A DNA stretch of 17,854 nt from CAYTZA01 sp964442365 (GTDB taxonomy: Bacteria; Patescibacteriota; Minisyncoccia; Phycocordibacterales; DAORIS01): contig CAYTZA010000010.1 in assembly GCA_964442365.1 (NCBI GenBank), forward strand, positions 1 through 17,854, written 5' to 3'. A program made the position numbers and the translations under genes. The stretch's first letter is position 1; each line of letters begins with the position of its first letter. Below, one piece after another: positions 17,722 through 17,854 of this stretch. A model generated the notes under the pieces. The model was not told the DNA's origin. It worked only from the letters and a program-made list of their open reading frames with translations, and did not search any database.

Positions 17722-17821
17722 TTTTGATATTAAAAAAGGGGTAACAATTTTTCTTGCAATCTTTTTGTGTGGATGTGAAGCACACAGAAATAATGTTGGA
17801 ACATGTTAAAATTAAGAAGAT
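17722..17821. other. Intergenic region, mostly featureless
   Basis: One frame reads K-K-G-V-T-I-F-L-A-I-F-L-C-G-C-E-A-H and stops at 17807-17809, like a tiny lipoprotein, but no ATG, GTG or TTG start is in place. It may be a remnant. No terminator or promoter is clear. Confidence 0.3.
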
Positions 17822-17854
17822 ATGTATCGGCACCTTTTATTATTGGCGTACACC
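17822..17854 (+). CDS. Possible 5' end of a gene running past the window
   Basis: An ATG at 17822 opens M-Y-R-H-L-L-L-L-A-Y-T and stays open to the end. The start could be a signal peptide or membrane segment. Too short to judge. Confidence 0.25.
   Translation, partial: MYRHLLLLAYT

Noticed and set aside
17720..17809. Tiny lipoprotein-like frame ending L-C-G-C-E-A-H-R-N-N-V-G-T-C
   Set aside because: There is no ATG, GTG or TTG after the DoxX stop codon in this frame, so it is at most a remnant.
1..17854. CRISPR array, insertion sequence or defence system
   Set aside because: No regularly spaced repeats, transposase or terminal inverted repeats were seen; the only repeats are those at the two tRNA genes.

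Overview
The window looks like a chromosomal stretch from a Patescibacteria/CPR bacterium, most likely of the Parcubacteria type. This is inferred from an AT-rich genome with very tight packing, a DUF5652 membrane protein, a stripped-down pilM-pilN-pilO cluster with an extra 103-aa gene, single-domain versions of usual enzymes (free-standing tRNA-binding domain, RluA without S4), an ATP-cone carried by NrdB instead of NrdA, and many genes whose -10 box sits only 6-9 nt before the start codon with no Shine-Dalgarno. The species cannot be named from the sequence.

Layout. 1-2815, minus strand: an ORF6N-domain protein cut by the window edge, a 65-aa protein, a DUF1653 protein, a GNAT acetyltransferase, a DUF925/NTP_transf_6 nucleotidyltransferase-like protein, tRNA-Ser(TGA) and a DUF5652 membrane protein. 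2839-5976, plus strand: ruvX, a tRNA-binding domain protein, then pilM, pilN, a pilO-like gene and a small membrane protein. 6000-6798: tRNA-Arg(TCT), a membrane-anchored exported protein and tRNA-Val(TAC). 6799-7630: an unusual stretch with a 37-bp duplication of the tRNA-Val 3' end enclosing two hairpins, a 104-aa exported protein on the minus strand, and a candidate structured RNA on the minus strand with its own promoter and terminator. 7631-9315: an RluA-family pseudouridine synthase, ribosomal protein L19, tRNA-Leu(GAG) preceded by a duplicated fragment of its own 5' part, a 35-codon ORF with a strong Shine-Dalgarno, and tRNA-His(GTG).

9343-13406 is a copper-handling unit: a CsoR-type Cu(I) sensor with its operator lying exactly between the -35 and -10 boxes, a CopA P1B-ATPase, an HMA domain fused to a DsbD_2/SafE-type membrane domain, and a membrane-anchored cupredoxin-like protein. 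These can plausibly sense, bind and move copper together. A Cys-rich ArsR-type regulator (minus strand, ends 13410) is convergent with this unit and divergent from class I ribonucleotide reductase genes in the order nrdB-nrdA. NrdB carries the ATP-cone. An FMN split-barrel protein and a DoxX-like membrane protein follow.

The points most worth a second look are the candidate ncRNA at 7431-7575, the two tRNA-end duplications (tRNA-Val 3' side, tRNA-Leu 5' side), the contrast between leaderless or SD-less ordinary genes and three short ORFs with strong Shine-Dalgarno sites and their own terminators, the CsoR operator/leaderless promoter, and the ATP-cone on NrdB.
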